Origin: Cloeon dipterum
Taxonomy: Eukaryota; Arthropoda; Insecta; Ephemeroptera; Baetidae
Length of the DNA: 64,000 nucleotides
Assembly: GCF_949628265.1 (NCBI RefSeq)
Contig: NC_088789.1
Location: 1,922,001-1,986,000, forward strand
Direction of reading: 5' to 3'
Part shown: piece after piece, positions 1-11,559 of the stretch
Position numbering within the stretch: position 1 is the first letter of the stretch
Layout of the letters: the number at the start of each line of letters is the position of its first letter
Notes under the pieces: model-generated
The model's input: the letters and a program-made list of their open reading frames with translations, nothing else
The model's database searches: none
What the model was told of the DNA's origin: nothing
Made by a program: the position numbers and the translations under genes

Positions 1-1653
1 ACACCCATTGAATTAATTTATGATTCATGAAGCGACTCGGCTGTCTTGTACAAATTCTCTTTACGATCAGCTTTACCGATACAGAATACTTAAATTAAAG
101 TTAAAAGTGGAACTTCACTTGAATTCTTTAAAAGGATAACATAATATGTTATATGATATTATCATTTCATGTACATATTGGCTACTAGCATTTTTCTGGA
201 TTGTGCAGTATAACAATTCTCTAATGAGGTGTGGATGTATAATGAAAATGATATAATTATCACTGAATAAATTCACATTTTTATCCATGAATTTCTAATT
301 GTTTATTCAAGAGAATTTATATGCGCACCGTCACCATACCAAATACTAAAAAGTTTAAACTAATGATTCCACTCTTAAAACTTTTATAATCTTTTATATC
401 TTTCGGAAATTAAATTAAATTTAATGTGAAATAATTCAGTCTGTTAAGCCTGAATAATTTAGTGCCGATACTTTTACTTTTTAAGGAGTAAAGGCTTTAT
501 AATAATATAGAAAACATTCTTCAATTCGGCATAAAGTCTGCTGCGCGCTCAACCGCCGCGTTGTGCCGGTTGCGTGTGCCTCAGGCGAATACAAAAGTCT
601 GATATATTATGCCTTCCCCAACGTGATCCACTTGCTGTGGCCAGACGGCTGTCATCTCTCGCTGCATTCGGAGGTATCAAAATTCACACGGTAGCGACCA
701 CTTTCACCTGCTGCCTGCAAGGTATGCAACTGGTGCGACGTTGGCGCTGCACACATTGCCGCCGCAGAGCGTGAGTCTGTTGCTTTTTTATTTTTAAAGC
801 ATCGGCGATCGATTGTCCGTAGTATTGGGTTTCTTGCTCGCTCAGTTTGCCGTGTTTGTTTCGCTCGTCATCACAACAAACTGTAATTGGAGATCGTTCC
901 TAGAACTTGACAGTCGACTTAATAGAAAAGTGACGACGGCAAGTCATTCCCTGTGGATGTTATACGCTTTTCAGCGCGAGGAAATGCATATTACGCTCTC
1001 CTGTTGTTTGGTACAATTGGTTAACTTTCTTATTTTGAAACCCATTTCAAGCGAGTCTCGTGAGGAAATGAGGTTACCGTTAAAACTTTTAGTGAATTCT
1101 GATAGTGACTATTTAATTATCTTAAGTCAAATGTGATTATTGAAAGTTATTAGTTGTTACTTTATTTATTTTTGTGGATGGTGAAAGAACATATGTGTTC
1201 ATGCGTATAAAAAATATCTGTCTTCCTGCTTGGAATAAAAAGAAGCAAACCAAGGTCTCCGCCAACGCCGCTTTTTGTAATGCGCTGATTCGCCGCTGGC
1301 TTGGAGAATCTGGTTTTGGTCCAGTCTGCTTTCTGATCGCACGTGAAGAATGAGCTGCTTTAGAGGAGGACTCGTATAATTGTTTGCATTTCGCTCTATT
1401 TTATCACAATTCAAATTTTCCTTTGAAGATGGCACCAGGTATTAATCGCAAATCTTTTTAGGAGTCTAAAAATCGTTATGGTTTAGTTTTCAGCTGGGAT
1501 AAAAGGTAGTGAGATTGGCCCTTTGATCACTTCCCCTATGGAAAGCAGAAATTTAGCTGAGCCCTTGAATTTTTATTTCTAGGAGAGTCATTGCCACTTT
1601 TGATGGTAAGTTGCGGTTTAATGATGAACATTTTAAAAATGATTTACTTTCAG

Positions 1654-1781
1654 AGGAACCAGGAGGTTTCAATGAGTCAACAGACCAAACAGCTATTTAC
1701 TTCGGTCGCTGCTCTGAGGTTGACAAAGACCAGCCATTCACAGACAACAATGAAGGCTATCGGACAAAAATAAAATTTTGA
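1654..1781 (+). other. coding-like segment, possible exon
   Basis: After a TTTACTTTCAG acceptor an open frame of about 40 residues runs to a TGA. It contains EEPGGFNESTDQTAIYFGRC and then an acidic, polar stretch. The composition is protein-like, unlike the surrounding AT-rich DNA. A tiny candidate exon just upstream (near 1585-1603, ending in a GTAAGT donor) would join in phase. I do not recognise the family. It may belong to the protease-like locus downstream. Confidence 0.25.
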
Positions 1782-2371
1782 AGTTTAATCAATTTTACGA
1801 TTTTTATACCAGTGCTTAAATCTACTTTGGAAAATTGCAAGAAATTTAAAAAAAAACTACAGACTAACGTAAATGGCTATTCTCTGTGTTCTCTTCTTCT
1901 TTCGTTTAGTTTATATAATGAATAAATTTATTATTAAATGCATATGTGCGTGCGACACTAATCCTATACAATCAATTCTTTCAAGTCTTTGCTGCTTTTC
2001 TTAAACTAATTCTTTTTAATACACATTTCAAAATATGTTATATTTTTTTAGTTAATATAATGCATTTAATTTTTTATTCTTTTGTTAGTTAAAATTTCGA
2101 CATTCAGATTGGTGTTGTTTCAAAGTGTAATTAAACTCAATTTTTTACTTTTAGGTAGTCAAACTGGAATATCAGGTCCTGTGATTTTTTTCACATTTTA
2201 ATCTTCGTTCCAAGAATCCATGAATTCAACGATTGGGGAAGGCCAATGTGTTTATTCAATAAACAGACAATGCTTAGGATTTTAGCCAGTCAGAAGAACA
2301 GTGCGCCTAAAGCGTAAGCTAAATTTTTGCAAATAAAAACTAATGACCTTTTAAAAATACAAAATATACAG

Positions 2372-2690
2372 GGTTACTTAGTGCACAATTACATGGCGAA
2401 AATGTTGAACTACATAGCGAATGTTTGAAGAACAAGAAGAGCGGAATTGTGTGCGACCCTGAGGGCTTAAAACTCTGTGTCGACAAAGGTCTCGATTGCT
2501 ATTCAAGATTTAAAACGACGGAAAATTTAGTAACAACTCTCACTTTTACAGATTGAGCTTCTTGGACGCGGGGACAAGTGAATTTGCACAATTACGCAGG
2601 CTCTTTTCTGACATCACTTATCGTGACAGTACCTGCATGCACTTTTGTCGACTTGCTGGACCACATGAATACATTTGTGAGTACATTTGT
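2372..2690 (+). other. two coding-like segments, possible exons
   Basis: After an acceptor at 2369-2371 an open frame encodes a Cys-containing stretch with ECLKNKKSGIVCDPEG. After a second acceptor near 2552 another open frame includes LSFLDAGTSEFAQLRRLFSD, followed by a segment with three cysteines. The two cannot be joined in one reading phase with the splice sites I can see, so this is either a mis-read gene model or decayed coding sequence. No family is recognised. Confidence 0.22.
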
Positions 2691-3484
2691 GTTTATTAAG
2701 CAAAATCTGTTAAAGAAAAACTTTTGTTTTTAGTAAAATTACAAATTTTATTTTAGTTTAAAAGTAACTCAAAATTTATATAATTTTATTTTATTATACT
2801 TATTTATTTTATTTTAGAACATATTTTACATTAATTTTGTTATTTAAGTTTAATTTAATTTTAACTTATATTTTTGTTGTAAAAATATCCTTTAAATGTA
2901 CCCATTGTAATTATGTAGATCACCACATAACTTAAATATTTGTTTATAAATATTTACTCAAATCATTGTTAATTTATTATTGCATACAGTTAATTTAGAG
3001 TGTTTTGAAATGGTGTGATTTTTACTTGCAATTAGCCTTTTAAACTAACTAACCACGCGAATCATGTACACATTAGTGAGCACATTCATATATATTAAGC
3101 AGAAACCTGCCGAAGAAAAACTTTTGCATAGAAATTAAGAATTTCAATTCAGTTTTAAACCAACTTGAATTCATATAAACGTATTTTAAATATATTTAAC
3201 TTGTTTCAACTGAGAAATAATTATAAAATTTGCGATGCACAGCTATTGCCAGAAAACCAATTCAAACGACGGCCATAACACACTTTTCATGATTCTCCTC
3301 TGATTTTTAACTCACAAATTAAGTTTTGAAGCTGTCATTATTTTCATGTTGCTGCACTATTGTTAAACCGCAAATATATTTTCCATTTTTGTGTGCTAAG
3401 AAATTTATAAGCTAACCATAAACGACTTAAGTTTAACCTAGTTTCTTTTCTGTTAACATTTAAGAGCCTCTCTTTTCGTTGTAG

Positions 3485-4351
3485 AAACTCTGCAAACAAA
3501 CAATCTAAGTTTTCCCGAGTGTGGGATGAAGTGGAGCATTTTGCGCAGTGAGAGACTTGGAAAATATCTCAGCTACATTCCGGTTGAACACATTATCCGT
3601 GGTCAATCGAGCAAGCAGGGAAAGCAGAAAGTACCCTTGGCATGCGGACACATCCATTTGGCGGCACTCTTATCTTGCCCAAAGCCGGGATCACTGGTAA
3701 AATCCTATGTAGTAATTATTATTGATAATAAATAAATATTATTGCTTCACTGCAAGTCAGGGGTGAGAAAATGTCACTGCAGCGCAGTGATATTTTCTCA
3801 CCCCTGACTTGCAGTGTTCTATAGCGGCACACACTGCTTGCTAAAACTGACGAGCACTTGATTGAATGAGACGACAGTAGGTTTGGGGATAAGCAAAAAG
3901 GACGAGGTGCAAGTTCAGAAGCGAAACGTCTGTTTTTAAATAAAAAAATCAATATTTTCAATTGATTTAAAGTAACGAAGTCCTGGACTATAAAACCATT
4001 TAAAATTCATTTGGCACGATTTCTCGCGGGCAATGTTCAAAGAAATTGTTTTGTTTATTATTTTAGGTGATTGATGAAAATTAAGAATCTACCAAATTAC
4101 AATTTGCTCCTCATTCTGCGCTATTCTCTTTCCTGGAATGAACTTCTGCGCCGGTATCTTAAATGGTGTGTTCTTCTCGCCACGATTTAAAATCAATATA
4201 ATTTGCATTTTACTCTCTTTAATCTTCAGGAAGGAGCACATGCAACGGAGTCTGTGGCGGCGGCATTCTGCTGGAAAGGGGCGCCCGCTGGATGATCAGG
4301 GGTATTCGGAGCCCGGGCAGGAGACACAAAACGTATTATACTGACTTTTAA
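3485..4351 (+). pseudogene. serine protease homologue (chymotrypsin fold), incomplete and probably decayed
   Basis: Exon 3485-3696 follows a TTCGTTGTAG acceptor and ends in a phase-0 donor. It encodes FPECGMK, then an activation-like HIIRGQSSKQG and an LAALL segment. The segment after the acceptor at 3814 reads SIAAHTAC, resembling the TAAHC block with the catalytic His, and then meets a stop. A segment ending at 4165 encodes MNFCAGILN and splices in phase to 4230-4351, which encodes STCNGVCGGG and RWMIRGI before the stop. The C-terminal exons clearly match insect proteases of the CNGDSGGG...RGIVS type. The GDSGG motif has become GVCGG, so the catalytic Ser is lost. No Asp block is visible, so the fold is not complete here. 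This is either an inactive homologue with missed exons or a pseudogene; I favour a pseudogene. Confidence 0.6.
3748..3816. repeat. near-perfect 33-bp hairpin
   Basis: Arms 3748-3780 and 3784-3816 are reverse complements with one mismatch, separated by the 3-nt loop AGC. The arm contains CAAGTCAGGGGTGAGAAAAT. The hairpin lies in the putative intron of the protease-like locus, and its right arm overlaps the acceptor used in the model. The tiny loop and nearly perfect arms argue for a foldback insertion or replication-error palindrome rather than a pre-miRNA. Confidence 0.8.
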
Positions 4352-5126
4352 ATTACTCAATCATTGACTTACGAGCTCATTTAATTTTTCTCTCAATGAA
4401 ATTAGTTAGTAGAATGTTTTATTTTCCCAATGTAGTGCCTGTCAATAGGTGGCACTCTCCTCCTCCCTTTCCCTGAGCTGTGAACCTTTCCTTAGTGTTA
4501 GTGTCATTACGATATATTTCCCTTTAGCGTGAGACGTCATATTTACTCACGCCGCAGACGCTGTGAATAATTTCGCTCAATACTATTTAATTCGCTCGTC
4601 TGTGTATAATCGAGAATATATTTTGTGAGCCCAATTGTAATTGACTGACCCGGATTAACGGGTCCAAATTTGAGGCATTAATAAAGGCATTAAACGAATT
4701 TGAGCAATTTACTTCGAGCATATTCCTCACCAACAAGTAAATATTAAACCAAACAGGTAGAGAAACACAAGCCTGTTTTTTACATTTGTTGTAAAATTTA
4801 CTTCTAATAAACAGTGATAAATCAAAAATATTAATAAGCGCTGTATATTTTAATTATTTGAAATAATTTTCATTTGTGGATCTAAATTTCTTTGGTTTGG
4901 ATATTTTAACGCCTTTACTTTCTCAATCAGAACAGAAAATCTTTATCTGTTATCTCATTCAAAGGTTTTAGTTGGATCACTAAAACAACCAAAATTTTAA
5001 GACACGAAGAGCTCAAGTTACAACTGTCAAATCTTAGTGAGTAATAAAAGTCACTTCATCCATTCCCCATGGTGTGTTCGATTTTAAAATGGATGCAACT
5101 CAAAAATTGTGTACAACAATAGATAT
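4352..5126. other. intergenic, nothing recognised
   Basis: AT-rich DNA between the protease-like remnant and the 3' end of the first cuticle-type gene. No open frame, structural RNA or repeat was recognised. Confidence 0.5.
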
Positions 5127-5132
5127 TTATTT
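5127..5132 (-). terminator. poly(A) signal of first cuticle-type gene
   Basis: AATAAA on the minus strand lies only about 5 nt after the stop codon. If it is used, the 3' UTR is very short. Confidence 0.4.
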
Positions 5133-5136
5133 TGAA

Positions 5137-5932
5137 TTAAAACACTAAAATTTCCATGGATGTTAAGTTAAAGTTGGATTGAGGCTTCTTCACCACCGGC
5201 ACGGGTTGGGGGTGAGGAACGGCCACGGACTGAGGCGCGTGAACTGGCACGGGCCTGGGGATGGAGACGGGGTAGGGTCGGTCAACGGGCACCGCATTGG
5301 GTCGGTCAACGGGCGCCGGCTTGGGCACGTGCACAGTCTGAGGAACGGGAATGCAATTTAATATTTAGTGTTTGACATTTAATTAATTTGCGTTTTGTAA
5401 GCCCACCTTGACGGGGTAATGGCGGGGCGCAACAACGGAGACATTCATGGGGCCCTCAATGGGCTTGGGCACGGGGTGAGCGACCTTGACGGGTGTGGTT
5501 ACCGGATAGGGTGGCTTCTCGACGGAGACGGGCACCTTTACGGGCAACTTGACCTTGTTGACGGCAACGTGCACGGGGTGCGGCTTAGGGATCTGCACAT
5601 GGTAGGGTTTATCAAATGGCACGGGAATCATGAAAAATTGGAATAATTAGAAACTGTACCTTAGTGTGGCCAGATCCGTCCTCGAGGCCTTCACCGCCGT
5701 CTCCGCCGATGGCTCCACCGGCCGGTTTGCCGCCACCGTTTCCGCCTCCTAGGCTACCAGGCCCGAACTTGGCAGCGCTGCCAAAGTCCATTCCACGCTT
5801 TTCAGGCTGCTTCTCAGCGGTCAGAGCGACGGCCAGAGCGGCCAAAGTGCATACCTGTGGTGCAAAATATATTATGGAGATTAGAACTATGCTGGGATCG
5901 TGGGTTTGTAGCGGACGGACCAAGATTCTCAT
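5137..5932 (-). CDS. secreted Pro/Val-rich cuticle-type protein, 4 exons
   Basis: Predicted exons are 5932-5921, 5854-5660, 5592-5407 and 5337-5137, all phase 0, with introns of 66, 67 and 69 nt; the product is 197 residues. Exon 1 encodes MRIL, and exon 2 completes a signal peptide (VCTLAALAVALTA). A short propeptide follows, ending at PEKRG, then a Gly-rich region and a long Pro/Val region with repeats such as PKPHPV and RPYPVSIPRPVPV. This is the layout of low-complexity proline-rich insect structural proteins of cuticle or eggshell type; which matrix it joins cannot be told. Donor 1 (GTCCGT) is weak, and without that intron the frame stays open but the signal peptide is spoiled. It is the most diverged of the four paralogues, the only one with a split repeat region and without GYGG repeats. 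Confidence 0.75.
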
Positions 5933-5986
5933 GACACTCTGAATGGTTTAGACGGATTGGATGCAAAGGGGGTCCAATAACCGATC

Positions 5987-5993
5987 ATTTATA
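5987..5993 (-). promoter_or_regulatory. TATA box of first cuticle-type gene
   Basis: TATAAAT on the minus strand lies 55 nt upstream of the ATG. This places a start site near 5960 and gives a short leader. Confidence 0.6.
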
Positions 5994-5999
5994 GCTCCT

Positions 6000-6729
6000 C
6001 AACTTCCGCTCCCGATTTTCCATGGGAATTTTGCATACATGCAGACGAGGCGTCTAATCAATCACAAAAATACGTACATTATATGGCGTGGCCTACATTA
6101 ACTATATATGTGGCTATTGCTCCTTTGGCTTGGTTTGGTTACCACTCGCAATTTAAATAACTAAAACAGATTCGACAAATTTCATGGTTTTAATATTGCG
6201 CAGGTAAAACGTAGACACCAGCAGCCTGTGAATATAATTTGAGTTTTAAAGAGGTAGAAATAAATTTAAATATTTTTACATAACTTTAACAATAATACCA
6301 TTGATGATGCAGAATTTAACATATTTTTGTCATCAGTAATATAAAAGAGACCGACTGGTAAATCAAAACGAAATCATCGTGACGTCACCAAACACTTAAG
6401 ATGTTGATGATCTCAAACAAGTTATAAACGTTGTTTGATGAGAGCAAGAGTTGTGAAACAGCAAGCGGGAATATTTGACGAGATTATGCAAGGCCTCTGA
6501 TAATTCAGACAAGTTCACAGCCGTTTTCACAAATCCTCTAAAGTTCAGGTCAGGCAACTCATATTGAAAAGTTACTTTATTTTAGTTATATTTCGACTGA
6601 CAATGAGAGTTTGATTTTAATATCCTTTTAAAGGATTAAATTTTCTAGTCAAGCTCAAAAAGACTCGTGTAAATCACCTTTACTGAATTAATTTTTTTTG
6701 TAATTGGAGGAAAAAAGAGTCGAATATAT
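6000..6729. other. intergenic between the first two cuticle-type genes
   Basis: This is upstream DNA of the first gene and downstream DNA of the second. It is AT-rich, with no open frame or repeat recognised. Confidence 0.5.
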
Positions 6730-6734
6730 ATATT

Positions 6735-6740
6735 TTTATT
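6735..6740 (-). terminator. poly(A) signal of second cuticle-type gene
   Basis: AATAAA on the minus strand lies about 190 nt past the stop. A second copy is near 6748. Confidence 0.5.
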
Positions 6741-6929
6741 TTGTTATTTATTTTCATAAAAATTTATATTTTCTCACATATAAAACAGTCACGAGTATAC
6801 AAAGTCAGTTACAAAAATAGTGAACTAGAGGATGAGAGTGAGGTGTTTGGTGTGCGTCGGAAGCAGGAGCTCGGCCGTAGGTCGGACACTCTAGGGTCCA
6901 CCTGACGGCCGCCTCGGGGTTGCTTCGCT

Positions 6930-8525
6930 CTAGTAGTGGTAGTCACCGTGGTGGTGGTAGTCGTGGGACTTGACGTAGACGGGCACGGGCTTGGGCACGG
7001 CGTACGGCTGGGGCACGGGCACCTTCACGGGCACGTGCACGGGGTAGGGCACGGGCTTAGCCACGGGGTAGGGCACGGGGTGGTGGACGGGCACCTTGAC
7101 CGGGACGTGCACGGGGTAGGGCACGGGCTTCTCCACGGGGTAGGGCACGTGCTTGATGACCTGCACGGGAACCTTGACGGGCACGTGGACGGGGTAGGGC
7201 TTGTCAACGTGCACGGCCACAGGGTGGGGCACGGGCACGGGCACCTTCTTCACAACGGGAACGGGATAGGGGTGGGGAACAGCGTAGGGCACCTCCTTGG
7301 TGATGGTCACAGCCTTGATGTGGCCGTGCTCGGCGTGGCCGTAGCCGCCGCCGAGGCCGCCGCCGTAGCCGCCGAGTCCACCGTAACCGCCCCCGTAGCC
7401 GCCTCCGTAGCCGCCTCCGTATGAGCCATAGCCGCCGCCGTATCCGAAGCCGGAGCCGTAGATGCCGCGCTTTTCGGTCTTCTTGTCCTCATCCTTAGCC
7501 GCCTCGTCGGCACGGGCAATGGCCGCCACCAAAAGGACGCACACCTGCGGGGGAAAGGTCCGTGTTAAATTGTTTTTGGAGCGGATCAAGATGAAAGGTG
7601 AGTAATTAGGCAAACATAACGGGACTCGCTGAACAAAGGCGATGTTGTCTGAGCGATTCCGCGTATGTAAATTCACCAAACACGAAAAAGAGGCCTTGTT
7701 CAAACAGAAAGTGGTAATTGGACAAATGCGCATAAAGAAGAACGCGCCTACTTGACAGGTTTCACTTACGCGCCGTCTGATCTGCCACGATAAAATTAGA
7801 AATTCATGCCACGCCGTGTCAATCTGATGAGCGCGTTTACACTCTCGTGAGATGTGTAAACAAGTATAATCGTCTTACGGTTTAATTAAGCAGCGAGAGT
7901 GAAATTAGTGCGTGTCTTTTTACGAGAGAAACTTTTGCGGATCATAAAATTAATTTGGTGCGTGTGAAATTTGTCGCGAGAGTCAGATCCGTTTAACAGC
8001 GGAAGTTGGAGACACAACAATTCGCAAATTGACGCTTGGGAACCGAAAAATAGTCGTGACCACAGCAGGGAAGACGCGTGGGAATGCAAAAGTGCCATCA
8101 AAAGTTGGGATTGCAAGCATGGGGCTGACCGAATTTTGAAATGCACTCTCGAGGAAGTGAAATTGGCCGTGTTGAGCAACGAATGAGTCGCCGAAATTCT
8201 CTCATCACATTGTAAAACAGGAAGGAAAAGTGCAGCGCGAGTTTGCGTGCCAGACGAGACGAGCGAGCGAGCGAATAGTGCAATTTAGGCAACTTCTCGT
8301 ATCTGATTAAACTGCAAATAATATTCTGCTTATTATGTATCAAATTGTTGAGTCTAGATAAATAACAAAAGAGTTAATCTAATGCCCATGTGTGTGTTCA
8401 TGAGTAAATGAAATAACAAAAAAATGTAATTATGAATAAAAATAAATAGAAATAAATGTGAAATGGTTTTGTATAATATTACAGGTGGTGTCTGAATGAA
8501 ATTCGCAACTCACCAAGAACTTCAT
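6930..8525 (-). CDS. secreted Gly-Tyr and Pro-Val repeat cuticle-type protein, 2 exons
   Basis: Exons are 8525-8514 (MKFL) and 7544-6930, with a GTGAGT donor, a CCCGCAG acceptor and a phase-0 intron of 969 nt; the product is 208 residues. The signal peptide is MKFLVCVLLVAAIARA. An acidic propeptide ending KKTEKRG suggests cleavage after Lys-Arg. Next come GGYGG repeats (about residues 34-70), then repeated blocks such as [12 protein letters not shown], and a His/Tyr-rich tail. Alternating Gly-Tyr and Pro-Val low complexity is typical of sclerotised cuticle or similar extracellular matrix, and the terminal Tyr and His residues are candidates for quinone crosslinking (family inference). It is closest in layout to the gene at 23,824. 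Long open frames on the opposite strand are artefacts of the repeats. Confidence 0.85.
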
Positions 8526-8586
8526 TGTCGACTGTTGTCAGGGAGAAGTCAAACTCGACAGTGACTACCATGGAAGGCGCCGGCCG

Positions 8587-8593
8587 TTATATA
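8587..8593 (-). promoter_or_regulatory. TATA box of second cuticle-type gene
   Basis: TATATAA on the minus strand lies 62 nt upstream of the ATG in a GC-rich setting. Spacing and sequence match the other three members. Confidence 0.7.
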
Positions 8594-9772
8594 CGTGGGG
8601 TGGCCCTTCGAGGACCGGCCCCCACTCACGAGGCCACTTTCGCTGCATCATCCCTTCTATTGCGCTAGCCGAATTGTCTTCCTTTCCCTCAAGGCTGGTT
8701 GTCTAACCAACGTGCAGCAAGTGCAGCCCCTCCATCCTCGAAGCGTTCATCTCTCGTTCCGCGGCGACGGCGGCGGCGAGAGTGTGTGTGTGTTTGCCTG
8801 CTCTACACAGTGCGGTGCACACACACAGTCAGTCGGACGGACGAACTTGTGTCACAAATGCTCATCAAGTAATTAGCGAGGAAATTTTCACAACGGCTTA
8901 ATTTCTTTGGGGACAAGGGCGCCGTCAAATTTGTCATCGTCCTGGGATGAGCCCGACCGCGAATTGTTTGCTTTAATTGCACTTCACACACTTGTTTTGC
9001 AGATTGCAATTCGTCTAATTGTATAAGGTCGGTCGCAGTTTTTGCAACGCTTTCGGTGGGAACGTTTTCCTATCATACTATTAGAGCTTTGGTGGTTTCG
9101 CAAAATGCACTGTGAGGCAACAATAAATCGATGCTAGTTTCAGTTTGTAAATTAACAGATTTAGAAATAGCGCCAAAGCTTTAAAATGGTCTCAGTTAAG
9201 TTGGAAGGCGAAATTAATTTCTTTTTAAATAAAAATCATAATTTTCAAAGATTAAAAACAGTTTTGTTTATTTCTCCAGAAGAAATCCAAATTAAATACA
9301 TCTTTCCAAGCTTGTATAATTGTCTACAATAAATTTTAAACTTTAAAAAAAAACAATTATTCGTGAATATGCAATTATATTGATTCCCTCTAATTATGTC
9401 AAATGCTATTATCAGGACCTAATGAGTATTGGAGCAACATCTAAAGTCACCTAGCAGATTTCCTGGTCTGTTATCTGGATTTCAGAAATTACATTGCTGA
9501 ATTAATTTCAATTTTCTAGCGTGAAAACTAGCACTATCGCTTCTATGATTGCGAGTAAACAAGATTAGAGCGCTGTTGCTGCTCAATGAAATTCAATTTC
9601 AACACAGTTTTCAAAGTTGTAGTGTTCTGGATTATGATTTTATTCAAAGTATCAAGAACAAGCAAACCGTGCACAGTTTCTCAAAGTTTCCATGTTACAA
9701 AATTTAATCTCGAGCGTGGACCAAAAATACTAACAAGCAAAACGGTGTCGTTCTGCTGTATCAATTAGAGAA

Positions 9773-9797
9773 AATCTCTCTCTCTCTCTCTCTCTCC
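9773..9797. repeat. (CT)n microsatellite
   Basis: An uninterrupted run of CT dinucleotides, about 11-12 units. Confidence 0.95.
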
Positions 9798-11342
9798 GTC
9801 GGGAGCGCATATTGAATTCAGTTCCTGCCGCGTGTTGCATAATACAGAGTGGGTACACGTACGTGCACTCCTTATCTCCATTATATTATTCTCTCGTCGG
9901 GGAAGTCATTCACACTTCACTTTTATTGCACCGCCGCACATTTCCTGCCTGCACTAAATTCGGCAAACGAAACAATGCAATTTTAATTGCACCGCAAGAG
10001 GTCGAAATTTATGCGTGAAAGGGATTTTACAACAGCTGTGAGAATTTGAAATTGCAAATTTTGCTAATATAACAGACAAATTTAAAAGTCAATAACATTC
10101 ATGTGTTCAAAAAGGCAATTATAAAACTCCTCAGAATATTTTTAGCTGCTACTAGTAATTCTTTCTCGTTACACGCAATTATGATTAAATAATTTTTCTC
10201 TGGTCGTGTGGCTTTAATGAATTAAATTTGGAAAACATTGAAATAAATATTGGTTTGTTGAATTAGGAAGTTGATAATGAGCATGCTTCTTGTAATGAGC
10301 GATAAAACTGCCGTGTAAAACCAGCTGTTCGCTTGTAAAACACGCGGAATTGGAATTTTTCAAGGTCCATTAACCGCAAAGCTTCTCGTATTTATGGCTC
10401 GTTTGGATATTTTCCCATTTTTCCTCCATGATCTTGAATCGAGATTCGTGTCTAATCAAGCTGAAAGTCACAGCGGTTGCATGTGCACTATGCAAAGAGA
10501 AGCAAACTAAGATTTTCTCGGTCTGAAAAACCAACAAAAATTCAATTAGCACCGAGTGTTCACGCAAATTTCACGTGTTTTACTGTCCGTGAAGAGAACT
10601 TCTGGCTTACAAAGAGTATAGAGTGAGAATTAAAGAAATCGAGCACCAGGAATCCGAGCGAGAAGTTGCATTGCGATAAGTGCGTGTAAACTGCCGCTTT
10701 TGCCTAACTGCAACATCCTCTTGCATTAATCAGTCTCGCGTCGGAGGCAGCCAATTATTTCATTATACAACCGAAAGAATGTGCGTCGTCTTTGACAGGC
10801 GCGCGTCACGGTCTGAATCGGTTGCTTGTCAACAGAATGGTCGCGTGTGCGGCGCCGAATTTTGTGTCGCGATTGCGCCAGAGCCGTTTATTTTTTGCCC
10901 AAAATTTGCCATTATCCGCTCGTCACGCTTCACCGCTTTATTTTCCTGCGAATGCGATTATGTTTCGATCTCATGCATGCGAGCCGCAGGTGTTGCGCAA
11001 TGTAAATGCAGTGTAATGTGGTGCGCCGGAGAAATTGTTCATTAATTTGCCATTCATCACTTTCTTTTGTCAGGCCAACACAAAGATCCCGTGCTCTTTT
11101 TGCACTCTCGCGCCTCGTCTCACTCAGCAACGAATTCGTACGTGTGTTGTGTGCTGACACCGCACAGAATCTGCACAACTACTATCTTGATCCGCAAGCT
11201 GCATGAACATTTCAATTATTCCGAATAAATGTTACGTCATTGTATAATTTTTTTATTCAATTACCTTTGTGATTCAAACAGTTCTGTGAATTCAATCTAT
11301 CGTCTGCAGATGATGACCAGCTTCAAAATACATACTAATGTA

Positions 11343-11447
11343 TTAAAGACCGTCTTTGACGAAGTTTCTGAGCACACCAATCGATTCTTGAGGGTCGAAT
11401 TGGATAAAGTGGATATTTTTTCTGACCAAAAAGTGCAGCGTGACGTT
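11343..11447. mobile_element. TTAA-flanked inverted-repeat element, left half only
   Basis: It starts at TTAA and continues AGACCGTCTTTGACGAAG, then matches the TIR of the copies at 12,554 and 21,026 until similarity stops near 11,447. The right end is missing. Confidence 0.75.
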
Positions 11448-11482
11448 AGGGATTCACACTTGAGCATTGAGCAGTGTTGTGG

Positions 11483-11559
11483 TTTCATACGCTGTAGGTC
11501 AGATGTCGACGAGAGGAATCGAAATCCGACAAACGAATATGGTCAAAAGTGCTTTATAC
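11483..11559. repeat. dispersed repeat, copy 1
   Basis: About 75 bp, including GAGAGGAATCGAAAT, resembles 33,177-33,258 at roughly 80 percent by eye. It directly follows the truncated inverted-repeat element. The family is not recognised. Confidence 0.6.

Larger units (their letters stand above)
1..3484. other. AT-rich stretch without a resolved gene
   Basis: No complete gene can be built here. Scattered plus-strand segments look coding and are flanked by plausible splice sites; two are listed separately. The rest is AT-rich with short open frames only. The segments could be 5' exons of the serine protease homologue that begins near 3485, but I could not join them in a consistent reading phase. 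Confidence 0.4.

Noticed and set aside
6936-7424. 162-residue plus-strand open frame rich in Gly-His
   Set aside because: It is the complement of the Pro/Val repeats of the minus-strand cuticle-type gene. It has no signal peptide or splice context.
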